From the NCBI GenBank assembly GCA_021791535.1, contig JAJYWI010000002.1, positions 1 to 34,818 on the forward strand: a stretch of 34,818 nt of DNA, given 5' to 3'. The translations under genes and the position numbers were made by a program. A model generated the notes under the pieces. That model had not been told where the DNA came from. It ran no database searches and saw only the letters and a program-made list of their open reading frames with translations. The first letter of the stretch is position 1; each line of letters opens with the position of its first letter. This document shows, piece after piece, positions 7,506-14,793 of this stretch. Origin of the DNA: Microcaldota archaeon (GTDB taxonomy: Archaea > Micrarchaeota > Micrarchaeia > Micrarchaeales > Micrarchaeaceae).

Positions 7506-7515
7506 CCTTTTTAAG
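7506..7515 (+). promoter_or_regulatory. TATA box for the small membrane protein
   Basis: The element ctttttaagc lies about 40 nt before the GTG at 7552 and has the same core as other promoters in the window. Its position inside the longer possible frame from the TTG at 7498 argues against that upstream start. Confidence 0.5.
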
Positions 7516-7551
7516 CTAGCATATTGGTCTTTACACGGCACCGGTGATGAT

Positions 7552-7857
7552 GTGTACTACAGCGAGCATGCGAGGGTGAAGAGGATTGAGAGACTTCTCG
7601 AGAAACTAGCGTACATATCCGTAGCGCTGGACTTCGTGATCGCGCTTGCATCATTCCTGGTGATAAGAAGAGTATCAATCTCCGAGATAATGCTTACGAT
7701 AAGCAGCGACCTTATAATGATAGAGATGGGCGTGATAGTAGTGCTGTTCGTCACGCTTATGGCGATAAAGCATTATGGGGGCATAGTCGCAGCGCTGGAG
7801 CAGGCAAGGTTCAGGAGCAGGCATGCGAAAGCAAGCACAGGATTTGGCGTGAGGTAA
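7552..7857 (+). CDS. small two-helix membrane protein, unknown function
   Basis: From the GTG at 7552 (preceded by ggtgat) the protein has 101 residues. A charged N-terminal helix (EHARVKRIERLLEKL) is followed by a hydrophobic segment around residues 22-40 and another around 55-73, then a basic tail (ARFRSRHAKAS). It is probably a two-pass inner membrane protein with both ends in the cytoplasm. The frame is open back to a TTG at 7498, but that would place the TATA box inside the gene. No family is recognised. Confidence 0.6.
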   Translation: MYYSEHARVKRIERLLEKLAYISVALDFVIALASFLVIRRVSISEIMLTISSDLIMIEMGVIVVLFVTLMAIKHYGGIVAALEQARFRSRHAKASTGFGVR

Positions 7858-7995
7858 TCTGTTTGTTCTGGGCATATTGCGGATGTTTTACCGGTTCCGC
7901 TGAAATGGCGTGAGTTTTCCCTCCAACTTTGATAAACAGAGCTGCACGAAAGATTCTTATTCTGCTAAGATTGAATAGCTACCCGTTGGGATTTA

Positions 7996-8325
7996 ATGAT
8001 GTCAGATGCGAGAGCTGTACAAACAGTGTCTAGGGAGGAGAGGATAACCGAGCTCGTAGTGAGATTCCACAGCATGGCCGGTGACCCAGAGCAAAGACCC
8101 AGGCTGCACACATACTTCTACGTACTTGACATAGACCACTCTGTGCCTGGCTTCGCCATAATGCACGGCACAAAGCCTGTCAGCGATGATGACCTTGCCC
8201 ACGTGAGGGATGCGCTTGGAATGGCGGATGATGATACTCTGGATAGGCTCTACTCCGCTACAAGCATTCCAACTCAGGTCGGCATACGCTCCGAAGGACC
8301 TGCGAAAAGAGCAAGCCAGGCGTGA
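7996..8325 (+). CDS. hypothetical soluble protein, unknown function
   Basis: The 109-residue acidic protein starts at two consecutive ATGs (7996 and 7999). It shows mixed helix and strand (EERITELVVRFHSMAG, TYFYVLDIDHSVPGFAIMHG, DDLAHVRDALGM) and a short charged tail. No motif identifies it. The 138 nt upstream (7858-7995) hold no gene and only a weak TATA-like attcttattc. Its TGA ends 1 nt before the stop codon of the convergent PHP gene. Confidence 0.55.
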   Translation: MMSDARAVQTVSREERITELVVRFHSMAGDPEQRPRLHTYFYVLDIDHSVPGFAIMHGTKPVSDDDLAHVRDALGMADDDTLDRLYSATSIPTQVGIRSEGPAKRASQA

Positions 8326-8326
8326 G

Positions 8327-9595
8327 CTAGAGCACCTTCTGCTTCCAGCCCTGCAGTCCCTTTTTTTGTTTGTCCCTGTTGAGCAGGTCTATTTTCCCGA
8401 ATACGCCGGCATAGCCTGGCTCTATTGTTATGTCGCCCTTTCTCATGTTTTCGACCGCCTTGCCCATATCTTCGCCGAAGCCCTCTGATATCCTATCTGC
8501 GCTTACATCGACGAGTATGCTGTACTCCGTGCCCAGTTTCGACATCATCTCCAGGTAGGTTTTGGTGACAGCGACGCTTGTGGGAGCTTTCCTGTTGACA
8601 TAGGCTATTATCTCGCGCAGTGGCACCGTCTTTACGTAAGGGACACGGTTGCTTGGGGAGTAGTCGGAATCGCGGTCGGCGAGGTTGTTTATCCTGTGCA
8701 GGACGCCTACAACAATCTTGCCGCCGCACACCGGGCACCTGGTTATCGACTTCTGCTTGTCCGGGTCTATAGACACCATGCACGGTCTGTGGCCGTCGAA
8801 GTGGTACTTGCCCTCTTCCGGGAAGAACTCTACCGTCTTCTCAAACGTTTTCTTGTCCTTTTCCTTGATTGCTCTTATTAGCCAGTCATAGGAAAGATTG
8901 CCAAGATTAAAGACGTTCATCTCTCGTCCTATCTTTTGTAGTGAATGCATGTCGCTGTTCGAAAGCAGGGAGTACTTGTCAAGCGCTGACAATCGCCAAT
9001 TCATTTCTGGGGATGACGATAACCCGGTCTCTAATGCAAATATGTTCTTCTCCTGGTCCTCATATGCCTCTTTCATGGAGTCAACTCCCGAGAGTGCTCC
9101 AAACACACCGAAGTACGGCGTCCACGCATGCGCAGGGAAGACGAATGTTCTATTATCTGACTTTAGCAGCTCATCCACAAGCTCTGCGGCTGACATAGAC
9201 ACCTGGGGGCGACCATCAGACATGAGGTCGCCGCGCTTCGATAAACGCTCGTTTATTGCATCGACGGCGTCGAAGCTCGGTGCCAGTATGCAGTGGTGTA
9301 TCCTTCTCTGCCTCTCGCCTTGGCCGAACACCGTAGAGACCTCGCTGCCAAGGATAAATCTTACCCCGCTACTTGAGCCTTTCATCTTGAAGAGGCCAGG
9401 CTCAGCTGGTTCCAGCGTGCTCTTCAGCTCCTTAAGCCATAGCGGATGGGTGAAGTCGCCAGTGCTTATAAGATTGATGCCTTTCTGCACAGCAGTTTCC
9501 TCTATACCCTGCAGGTTAATCGCGTCGCTGCACGCCATTGCGAACCTTGAGTGTATGTGAAGGTCAGATATTATTTTCACTGCTACCACTTTCAC
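8327..9595 (-). CDS. PHP-family phosphoesterase with embedded zinc ribbon (COG1379-like)
   Basis: The 422-residue protein starts with the PHP metal motif D-L-H-I-H-S near residue 11, followed by [27 protein letters not shown] and NSDMHS, the ordered His/Asp motifs of a polymerase/histidinol-phosphatase domain. A CPVCGG pair near residue 288 and a following H-R-IN segment indicate a zinc-binding insert. This matches the COG1379 group, often described as helicase-associated phosphoesterases; the substrate is unknown. The GTG start at 9593-9595 overlaps the NUDIX stop (GTGA); other in-frame GTGs at codons 3 and 6 are possible starts. It forms an operon with the NUDIX and endonuclease III genes, suggesting a DNA or nucleotide maintenance role. 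Confidence 0.85.
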   Translation of the reverse strand: MKVVAVKIISDLHIHSRFAMACSDAINLQGIEETAVQKGINLISTGDFTHPLWLKELKSTLEPAEPGLFKMKGSSSGVRFILGSEVSTVFGQGERQRRIHHCILAPSFDAVDAINERLSKRGDLMSDGRPQVSMSAAELVDELLKSDNRTFVFPAHAWTPYFGVFGALSGVDSMKEAYEDQEKNIFALETGLSSSPEMNWRLSALDKYSLLSNSDMHSLQKIGREMNVFNLGNLSYDWLIRAIKEKDKKTFEKTVEFFPEEGKYHFDGHRPCMVSIDPDKQKSITRCPVCGGKIVVGVLHRINNLADRDSDYSPSNRVPYVKTVPLREIIAYVNRKAPTSVAVTKTYLEMMSKLGTEYSILVDVSADRISEGFGEDMGKAVENMRKGDITIEPGYAGVFGKIDLLNRDKQKKGLQGWKQKVL

Positions 9596-10050
9596 AACGA
9601 ACTGCCGTACATTGCCAGCGCCTTCAGGGCGATGCTCCTCGCATCCGGCAGCGTATCCAGCTCTTTTATCTCATCCGCGGTAAACCACCTTGCTTCATCG
9701 CTTTCCTTTTTGGCGCTTATCGATCCTCCCTTTACTCTTGCGATATAGACAAGGTCAAAGTGTATGTGGTGGCTCCCCGTCTTGTATTGAATGTCTTCGT
9801 AGACTATGGTGAATGGCGTGCCGATCGTATGCGCTGCGACATCCTTGTGCTTGATGGGATCGTCATAAAGCAGCTCTACATCTAGCCCTGTCTCCTCCTT
9901 CGTCTCGCGGCGTGCGGCTTCATCCGGGAATTCGCCTTCCTCAACATGGCCTCCCGGCGGCAGCCACGCTCCAATCTTGGAGTGGTTGAGCAGGAGCAAC
10001 TTGCCTTTATCTATCACCAGGCAGGCTGCAACTATGCACCTCTTTGTCAT
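9592..10050 (-). CDS. NUDIX hydrolase
   Basis: The 152-residue protein contains a complete Nudix box from G34 to G55 (GGHVEEGE, then REtkEEtG), with the acidic residues that bind the catalytic metal. The family hydrolyses nucleoside diphosphates linked to another moiety, including oxidised nucleotides and nucleotide sugars. An [12 protein letters not shown] segment near the end is typical of the fold. It lies 4 nt after endonuclease III and overlaps the PHP gene, so a nucleotide-sanitising or repair context is plausible. The substrate cannot be deduced. Confidence 0.9.
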   Translation of the reverse strand: MTKRCIVAACLVIDKGKLLLLNHSKIGAWLPPGGHVEEGEFPDEAARRETKEETGLDVELLYDDPIKHKDVAAHTIGTPFTIVYEDIQYKTGSHHIHFDLVYIARVKGGSISAKKESDEARWFTADEIKELDTLPDARSIALKALAMYGSSL

Positions 10051-10054
10051 ATAA

Positions 10055-10714
10055 TCACATGCTCTTCATTACACCGTTTCTGGGGCATAAATCATTCAAT
10101 GCGCATTTGCTGCACATCGGGACAGGCGCTTTGCACACCGCCCTGCCGTGGAACTTTATCACGTACGCGATCTTGCCCCAATCCTTCTTGTCTACAAGTT
10201 TCATAAGGTCCGCCTCTATCGCATCAGGCTTCTGGCTCGCGGTGAGGCCAAGCCTGTATGAAACGCGGACCACATGCGTGTCTGCCGGTATGCCCTCAGC
10301 AATGCCGAACGCATTTATCAGTATCGTGTTTGCTGACTTTCTTCCTATGCCTGGCAGCTCGACAAGCTTGTCGAGGTCGCTTGGGACCTTGCCGTTGTAC
10401 TTAATCTCCAGCTCCTTGCACGCGTTTATTATGCTCTTCACCTTGTTGGCGGCGAAGAGTATGCCGTGTATGTGCTTGAGGATGTCTTCCGGCTTAGCTG
10501 ATGCGTAGTCCTTCGCAGTTCTATAGTGCTTGAATATCTCCTTGGTGCACGCGTTTACAGTCTCGTCCTTCGACCTTGCAGCGAGGATTATCGCGACCAT
10601 CATTTCGAGAGGATTAGAGAAGTTGAGTATCTCCTTAGCATTAGGATATTCCTTCTTCAGGACGCCTATCGCTTTCTGGGCGCTCGCCATGTCAAGAAGC
10701 TTCGCCCCGGCCAT
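10055..10714 (-). CDS. nth: endonuclease III-like DNA glycosylase/AP lyase (paralogue 1)
   Basis: The 219-residue HhH-GPD protein has the helix-hairpin-helix [10 protein letters not shown] with the Schiff-base lysine K126, the catalytic aspartate D145 in ADTHVVRVS, and a four-cysteine iron-sulfur motif C194-x6-C201-x2-C204-x5-C210. It should remove oxidised pyrimidines and nick the abasic site. The segment that is usually AQxxD in EndoIII reads AARSKD here, so the conserved glutamine near the lesion pocket is an arginine; substrate preference may differ from that of its divergent neighbour at 10765. It heads the nth-NUDIX-PHP operon. Confidence 0.9.
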   Translation of the reverse strand: MAGAKLLDMASAQKAIGVLKKEYPNAKEILNFSNPLEMMVAIILAARSKDETVNACTKEIFKHYRTAKDYASAKPEDILKHIHGILFAANKVKSIINACKELEIKYNGKVPSDLDKLVELPGIGRKSANTILINAFGIAEGIPADTHVVRVSYRLGLTASQKPDAIEADLMKLVDKKDWGKIAYVIKFHGRAVCKAPVPMCSKCALNDLCPRNGVMKSM

Positions 10715-10764
10715 AAGGCTATTAGGGGTTATAAATATTAAGCAATATCTTACTTAGCGATAGG
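10715..10764. promoter_or_regulatory. short bidirectional promoter between the two endonuclease III genes
   Basis: Only 50 bp separate two divergent starts. An AT-rich core, ataaatatta near 10731-10740, sits about 20-35 nt from each start and could serve as a TATA element in both directions. Confidence 0.45.
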
Positions 10765-11409
10765 ATGGGTGGAGCCGAAAAAAGCATTGCATTAGTGCTG
10801 CGCAGGCTGAAGAGGAGGTATCCTGACGAGATGCGCACTTCGCTCAGCCATTCTAACCCGTGGGAGCTACTGGTCGCGACGATTCTTTCTGCTCAAACGA
10901 CTGACGCGCAGGTAGACAGGGTAACACCGAGGCTGTTCAAGAGGTACCCGAATCCCAATAGCATTGCAAGACTGAGGCCCTCGCAGCTATACCCGTATAC
11001 AAGGAGCGTAAACATCTACAGGAACAAGTCAAGGAACATCATTAAGGCGGCCAGGATGATCCAGGAGGATTTTAGCGGCAAAGTCCCCGATACTCTGGAG
11101 AAGTTAACGATGCTTCCTGGCGTTGGCAGAAAGACGGCAAACGTGGTGATGGCGAATGCATTCGGCAAGAGCGAGGGCATAGCGATAGACACCCATTGCA
11201 TAACCGTGGCAAACAGGCTCTTCTTATATAGGACGAAAGACGCGAAGAGGATAGAGGAGCGCATGATGAGGGTGGTGCCGAAAGGCGACTGGGGCAACGT
11301 GACCCATCTTTTCATAGCGCTCGGCAGGGATGTGTGCACAGCAAGGAATAAGTATTGTGAAAGATGTATTTTGAATGATGTCTGCCCTTCAAGCGCGGTG
11401 AAGAAATGA
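10765..11409 (+). CDS. nth: endonuclease III (paralogue 2, canonical)
   Basis: The 214-residue HhH-GPD glycosylase has the usual AQTTDAQVD segment, helix-hairpin-helix LPGVGRKTAN with K123, catalytic D142 in IDTHCITVAN, and the iron-sulfur cysteines C191, C198, C201 and C207. All active-site residues of bifunctional EndoIII are present. Its start lies 50 bp from the divergent paralogue. Its stop overlaps the start of the phosphatase-like gene (ATGA), so it is the first gene of a three-gene unit with the phosphatase and Dph6. Confidence 0.93.
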   Translation: MGGAEKSIALVLRRLKRRYPDEMRTSLSHSNPWELLVATILSAQTTDAQVDRVTPRLFKRYPNPNSIARLRPSQLYPYTRSVNIYRNKSRNIIKAARMIQEDFSGKVPDTLEKLTMLPGVGRKTANVVMANAFGKSEGIAIDTHCITVANRLFLYRTKDAKRIEERMMRVVPKGDWGNVTHLFIALGRDVCTARNKYCERCILNDVCPSSAVKK

Positions 11410-11828
11410 AGAAGGTATTATTTATTTGTAAGATGAATGCAGGAAGGAGCCAGATTGCGGAGGGTTTCCTTGAAAATCTAACTAAGAAGTATAAAGCACT
11501 AAGCGCTGGTGTGGATGTTGCAAGAGAAGGTAAAGATGGGAAGCCGCTTCCAAGTATAGTACTTGAAGTAATGCAGGAACTTGGCTATGACTTGTCAAAT
11601 CATAGAAGGAAACAGGTAACTCCGGAAATGATAAAAGAAGCAGGTAGGGTTATTATTATTCTTCAAAAACCCGAAATAGAGAACTATGTCCCTGACTACA
11701 TTAAAAACTCCCCAAAGGCGGAATATTGGGATATAGAGGATATGGCCGGAAGGGACAAAGACTTCTTTATAGAAAAGAGAAATGAAATAAGAAAATGCGT
11801 CGAAGCTCTAATAAAAGGCTCAGGGTGA
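11406..11828 (+). CDS. low-molecular-weight phosphotyrosine phosphatase / arsenate reductase-like protein
   Basis: The 140-residue protein begins with the P-loop C8-K-M-N-A-G-R14-S, the CX5R signature of the LMW-PTP fold, shared by tyrosine phosphatases and ArsC-type arsenate reductases. The later WDIEDMAGRD stretch is the expected acid-loop region (usually DP; here DM). The two activities cannot be separated from sequence. The gene looks more AT-rich (many A/T third positions) than both neighbours, which may mean later acquisition. It overlaps nth by 4 nt and is followed 3 nt later by dph6. Confidence 0.85.
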   Translation: MKKVLFICKMNAGRSQIAEGFLENLTKKYKALSAGVDVAREGKDGKPLPSIVLEVMQELGYDLSNHRRKQVTPEMIKEAGRVIIILQKPEIENYVPDYIKNSPKAEYWDIEDMAGRDKDFFIEKRNEIRKCVEALIKGSG

Positions 11829-11831
11829 ATA

Positions 11832-12497
11832 ATGTTAGCAGCACTGTACAGCGGTGGCAAGGACTCGACCCTTGCGATCCACAGGATGCACGGCATTGGG
11901 AAGGACGTTGAGCTGCTCATATCTCTGATATCGAAGAACAGCTTCAGCTACATGTTGCAGAGGGTGAATGTGGAATGGTCGAGATTGCAGGCTGAAGCGA
12001 TGGACATAAAACAGGTATTCTGGGATACTGAAGGGATCAAGGAGAAGGAGCTTGAGGACATAGAGAATGCGCTGAGGGAGAATGGAGTTACGGAGCTGGT
12101 GACTGGTGCAGTAGCAAGCTCCTACCAGAGGGACAGGATAAACAGGATATGTGGGAGGCTGGGCATAAAGCACCATGCTCCGCTATGGGGCATGGACCCG
12201 GTGAAGGAGCTTGATGAGCTTTCTGCTAACTTCAACGTGATAATAACCCAGGTTGCTGCTGAGGGCTTTGACGAGAGCCTGCTGGGCGCCAGGCTGGACG
12301 GCAGCATGATAGAGCGCCTCAAGGTGATAAACCAGAAGTATCGTGTCAACATGTCATTCGAGGGCGGAGAGGCTGAATCGTATGTGCTCGACGCGCCTCT
12401 CTTCAGGAAAAGGATAGAGATTAAAAAGGCGAGAAAGGAATTAGAAGGTACGGTAGGAAGATACATAATAGATGACGCTGTACTTGTAAGGAAATAG
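11832..12497 (+). CDS. dph6: diphthine--ammonia ligase (ATP pyrophosphatase fold)
   Basis: The 221-residue protein carries the PP-loop SGGKDS (7-12) near the N-terminus, then VTGAVASSYQRDRI and FEGGEAESYVLDAPLF, which are diagnostic of the Dph6/MJ0570 family. It uses ATP and ammonia to amidate diphthine on elongation factor 2 in the last step of diphthamide synthesis (family knowledge). The start lies 3 nt after the phosphatase-like gene. The TAG stop directly abuts the first base of tRNA-Val, with no spacer, so the tRNA is either cotranscribed and processed or has a promoter inside this gene. Confidence 0.9.
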   Translation: MLAALYSGGKDSTLAIHRMHGIGKDVELLISLISKNSFSYMLQRVNVEWSRLQAEAMDIKQVFWDTEGIKEKELEDIENALRENGVTELVTGAVASSYQRDRINRICGRLGIKHHAPLWGMDPVKELDELSANFNVIITQVAAEGFDESLLGARLDGSMIERLKVINQKYRVNMSFEGGEAESYVLDAPLFRKRIEIKKARKELEGTVGRYIIDDAVLVRK

Positions 12498-12572
12498 GGG
12501 CCTGTCGTCCAACGGTCAAGACGCTAGCCTTACACGCTTGAGACTGGAGTTCGACTCTCCACAGGCCCACCA
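12498..12572 (+). tRNA. tRNA-Val (anticodon UAC), with encoded CCA
   Basis: A 72-nt cloverleaf plus genomic CCA: acceptor GGGCCTG/CAGGCCC (perfect), D arm GTCC/AGAC with a 13:22 C-A mismatch, anticodon stem CTAGC/GCTTG with a U28-U42 mismatch, loop CTTACAC (anticodon TAC), T stem TGGAG/CTCCA, discriminator A. The other three tRNAs in the window do not encode CCA. The gene begins at the base after the dph6 stop. The two mismatches make it slightly abnormal but still recognisable. Confidence 0.85.
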
Positions 12573-12586
12573 TCCAAGGGAGTACA

Positions 12587-13097
12587 ATGATAAACTTCAA
12601 ATGCAAGAAATTCTACATAGAAACAAAGAGAGTGAAACTGCCGAACGGGCAGGCGGGTGAGTTCAGCACCCTGATTAAGAGGCATGGGTCAAACGTAATA
12701 CCGATTATGGGCGACGGCACTATCCTATTGGCGTTGCAGTACAGGCCTTCTGTAAAAAAAATGGGTGTATCAGCTTACAGGGGGGAAGGTGGAGGTGGAC
12801 GAGACACCAAAGCAGAATGCAATGAAGGAACTTGAGGAAGAACTAGGATACAAGGCGAAGACAATGAAACTTATAGGAAAATTCTATTCTGCGCCGCACA
12901 TCAGCAATGACCTGCAGTACATCTTCCTCGCCACAGGGCTTAAGAAAATCAGAAAGCGCCTCGAGTATGGAGAGAACATAAGAACAAGACGCATGTAGAT
13001 TGAAACCGCGCTAAGGATGGTATACGGAGGAAAAATAGAGGGCGGGATTACTGCGGCTGCACTGTTGATGCTACCGAGCTATTTAAGAAACAGGTGA
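12587..13097 (+). pseudogene. decayed ADP-ribose pyrophosphatase-type NUDIX hydrolase
   Basis: Frame one gives an N-terminal part (MINFKCKKFYIETKRVKLPN and on to ILLALQYRPSVKK). At a run of eight A residues (12758-12765 region) the reading must lose one A to continue as KWVYQLTGGKVEVDETP, a normal Nudix box (G-x5-E then KELEEELG). That frame meets a TAG at 12996-12998 after TRRM. Translation beyond it (IETALRMVYGGKIEGGITAA) is the expected end of the family and stops at the TGA at 13095-13097. So there is one +1 indel plus one premature stop in about 510 nt. It lies 14 nt after tRNA-Val. One lesion alone could be a sequencing error; two suggest true decay. Confidence 0.8.
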
Positions 13098-13107
13098 AGT
13101 AGTGTTA

Positions 13108-13908
13108 TCAGACCTCTATCCTTTGCAGATCCTCAGATATAATCAGTTCACCCTTGAAGTTCTGCCTTACGGCTTCGGTTATGGCTTCCTCGCTATCGTT
13201 ATCGAACATGTGTACCAGCACTAGTTTTTTTACCCCAGACTTGGCTGCGACCAACCCGCATTCGAACGCAGAAAGGTGGTTGGGCCTGGGCCCGGCTTTG
13301 TACATCCATACTGGTACCGACATCTCAAAAAGACCGACATCCGCATTCCGTGCCAGCTTTACAAATCTTTCGTCATAACCGCAATCCCCTGTGTAGACTA
13401 TGCTTTTCCCATCGGCTTCCACCCTGAATGCGGAGGCGCTCCAGTACTGCGGAACGTGGGTTACCTCCGTGCCCTTTATCACCACATCGTCAAAGGTCCT
13501 CTCGTTGTCCTGATATTCCGCTATCTTTATCTCGTACGGTTCGGCCCTCTCGGGGAACATTATTTTCCTTAGGGCTTCATAATGGTCGGTAAACCCTTTG
13601 TAGCCGTGCAGGTAAAGGGGCTTTGTTCTCCTACGCTCTTGCCATCCTTCGCCACTAACGTCATAGCCATCGACAAGCATGCTCTGCATTAGGGGTATGA
13701 GATTCCCAAGGTGATCTCCGTGGGCGTGTGTGATTAATATATGATCTAACTTCTGCACATCCTGGCCTGTTTTGAGTATGTTGACGGGCACGCCTGATCC
13801 TGCATCCAAGAGCAATGATTTACCGGAATTGGTTTTCACCAGGTGTGATGCGCTCCTGCGTTTTTCGCGCATTATGGCAGATCCTGAACCGAGTATTGTT
13901 ATTTCCAT
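13108..13908 (-). CDS. metallo-beta-lactamase-fold hydrolase, RNase Z/AtsA-like family
   Basis: The 266-residue protein starts with TILGSGSAIMREKRRSASHL, like the tRNase Z/COG1234 branch, and has the zinc motif H61-A-H63-G-D65-H66, then VTHVPQ, YTGDCGYD and a late HLSA and LVHMFD. It lacks an obvious tRNase Z exosite arm, so it could be tRNA 3'-processing RNase Z or a small-molecule hydrolase (such as a phosphodiesterase); I favour the general call. It is divergent from the Ni-SOD gene with a 58-bp shared intergenic region. Confidence 0.8.
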   Translation of the reverse strand: MEITILGSGSAIMREKRRSASHLVKTNSGKSLLLDAGSGVPVNILKTGQDVQKLDHILITHAHGDHLGNLIPLMQSMLVDGYDVSGEGWQERRRTKPLYLHGYKGFTDHYEALRKIMFPERAEPYEIKIAEYQDNERTFDDVVIKGTEVTHVPQYWSASAFRVEADGKSIVYTGDCGYDERFVKLARNADVGLFEMSVPVWMYKAGPRPNHLSAFECGLVAAKSGVKKLVLVHMFDNDSEEAITEAVRQNFKGELIISEDLQRIEV

Positions 13909-13927
13909 CAGTACCCATCATCAATAC

Positions 13928-13937
13928 ATTTATAAAA
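13928..13937 (+). promoter_or_regulatory. TATA box of the Ni-SOD gene
   Basis: The element atttataaaa ends 30 nt before the ATG at 13967, the spacing of an archaeal TATA box with a very short leader. It supports the chosen start and excludes the longer open frame from 13772. Confidence 0.6.
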
Positions 13938-13966
13938 ATGCTTTGCCAAAATACTACCGTGGTGGG

Positions 13967-14461
13967 ATGTACGGAATAATGGAGGCTCTAGACAATGTGC
14001 TACATTTCGAGACTGCCGAGGCGCACTGCGACATACCATGCGGGATATATGATCCTCACCTAGCGCAGGTTGCAGCCCATACCGTTGTCAGGATGGACAT
14101 GCTGATCGCTGACCTGGCGAAAAGCAACGACATGACACCGGATGGGAGGAACAAGATGATCAGGTATACGATGATAAAGGAGCAGCATGCCGAGCTCTGC
14201 AAGCACGAGGTGCGCATCATATGGGGGGACTATTTCAAGCCAGAGCATGCGCAAGCAAACCCTGAGCTGCACACGCTAGTGTGGGATATCATGAAGGCGG
14301 CGTCGAAGGCGAAGCAGGGCACGAGCATGGCTGATGCGGAGGCGCTGCTCGAAAAGGTAAACCGTTTCGCTGAGATATTCTGGAAGACCAAGAACATACA
14401 GACAGCGAGGGTGAAGGCGCCGTACCCCACTGAAAAGGACATTGTGGTGCCGAAGCTATAG
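13967..14461 (+). CDS. sodN: nickel-containing superoxide dismutase (pro-enzyme)
   Basis: The 164-residue pro-protein contains the nickel hook at residues 20-30: H-C-D-I-P-C-G-I-Y-D-P. This hook supplies all the nickel ligands in Ni-SOD (the His amine and side chain, two Cys, and backbone amide), and HxVRM and VRIIWGDYFKPEH further on are also family hallmarks. The enzyme converts superoxide to oxygen and hydrogen peroxide. The histidine must become the N-terminus, so the 19-residue leader ending A-E-A must be removed; small residues at -1 and -3 suit a signal-peptidase-like protease, which the next gene encodes. The start has GGTGGG just before it and a TATA box about 30 nt upstream. An alternative ATG at 13979 would shorten the leader by four residues. 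Confidence 0.93.
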   Translation: MYGIMEALDNVLHFETAEAHCDIPCGIYDPHLAQVAAHTVVRMDMLIADLAKSNDMTPDGRNKMIRYTMIKEQHAELCKHEVRIIWGDYFKPEHAQANPELHTLVWDIMKAASKAKQGTSMADAEALLEKVNRFAEIFWKTKNIQTARVKAPYPTEKDIVVPKL

Positions 14462-14462
14462 C

Positions 14463-14759
14463 ATGCCGGTAAAGATATTCAGGGTAAGGGATAGCAGCAT
14501 GAGGCCGTCGCTGAGCGACGGCGACTACGTTGTCGTCAGCCTGCTCCATTACATTTTCTCGCACCCGAAACCAAGGGATATGGTGGTACTCAAGCACCCG
14601 AAAAAGGACCTTTTCATAGTGAAGCGCATCGAGCGGGAGACTCCGTACGGCTATTTCGTCCTTGGCGACAATACGACCCTGAGCGAGGACAGCAGGGCTT
14701 TCGACACCGTTGATAAGAGCTCTATAGTCGGGAAGGTAATCTCAGTAATCAGGCGCTAG
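14463..14759 (+). CDS. sodX: Ni-SOD maturation peptidase (S26 signal-peptidase-like)
   Basis: The 98-residue protein has the S26 signature DSSMRPSL with the likely nucleophile S12, and the general-base lysine K54 in FIVKRIE, followed by GYFVLGDN and SEDSRAFD, the standard box D/E of type I signal peptidases. It has no obvious N-terminal membrane anchor, as expected for the cytoplasmic SodX-type proteases that trim Ni-SOD. It begins 1 nt after the sodN stop, so the two are an operon. A run of six T residues follows at 14765-14770 as a possible archaeal terminator. Confidence 0.88.
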   Translation: MPVKIFRVRDSSMRPSLSDGDYVVVSLLHYIFSHPKPRDMVVLKHPKKDLFIVKRIERETPYGYFVLGDNTTLSEDSRAFDTVDKSSIVGKVISVIRR

Positions 14760-14764
14760 CGCTG

Positions 14765-14770
14765 TTTTTT
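14765..14770 (+). terminator. poly-T tract after sodX
   Basis: Six consecutive T residues begin 5 nt after the sodX stop. U-rich tracts terminate archaeal transcription. No hairpin is seen. Confidence 0.35.
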
Positions 14771-14793
14771 ATTCCTTAATTTGATATAGTATT

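Noticed and set aside
12996-12998. TAG in the NUDIX gene as a pyrrolysine or recoded codon
   Set aside because: TAG is used as an ordinary stop by many genes in this window, and the same gene also carries a frameshift, so decay is simpler.
13772-13966. Longer N-terminus for Ni-SOD (frame open from 13772)
   Set aside because: It would overlap the divergent MBL gene and place the TATA box at 13928-13937 inside the coding region. The ATG at 13967 has good spacing and a GGTGGG before it.
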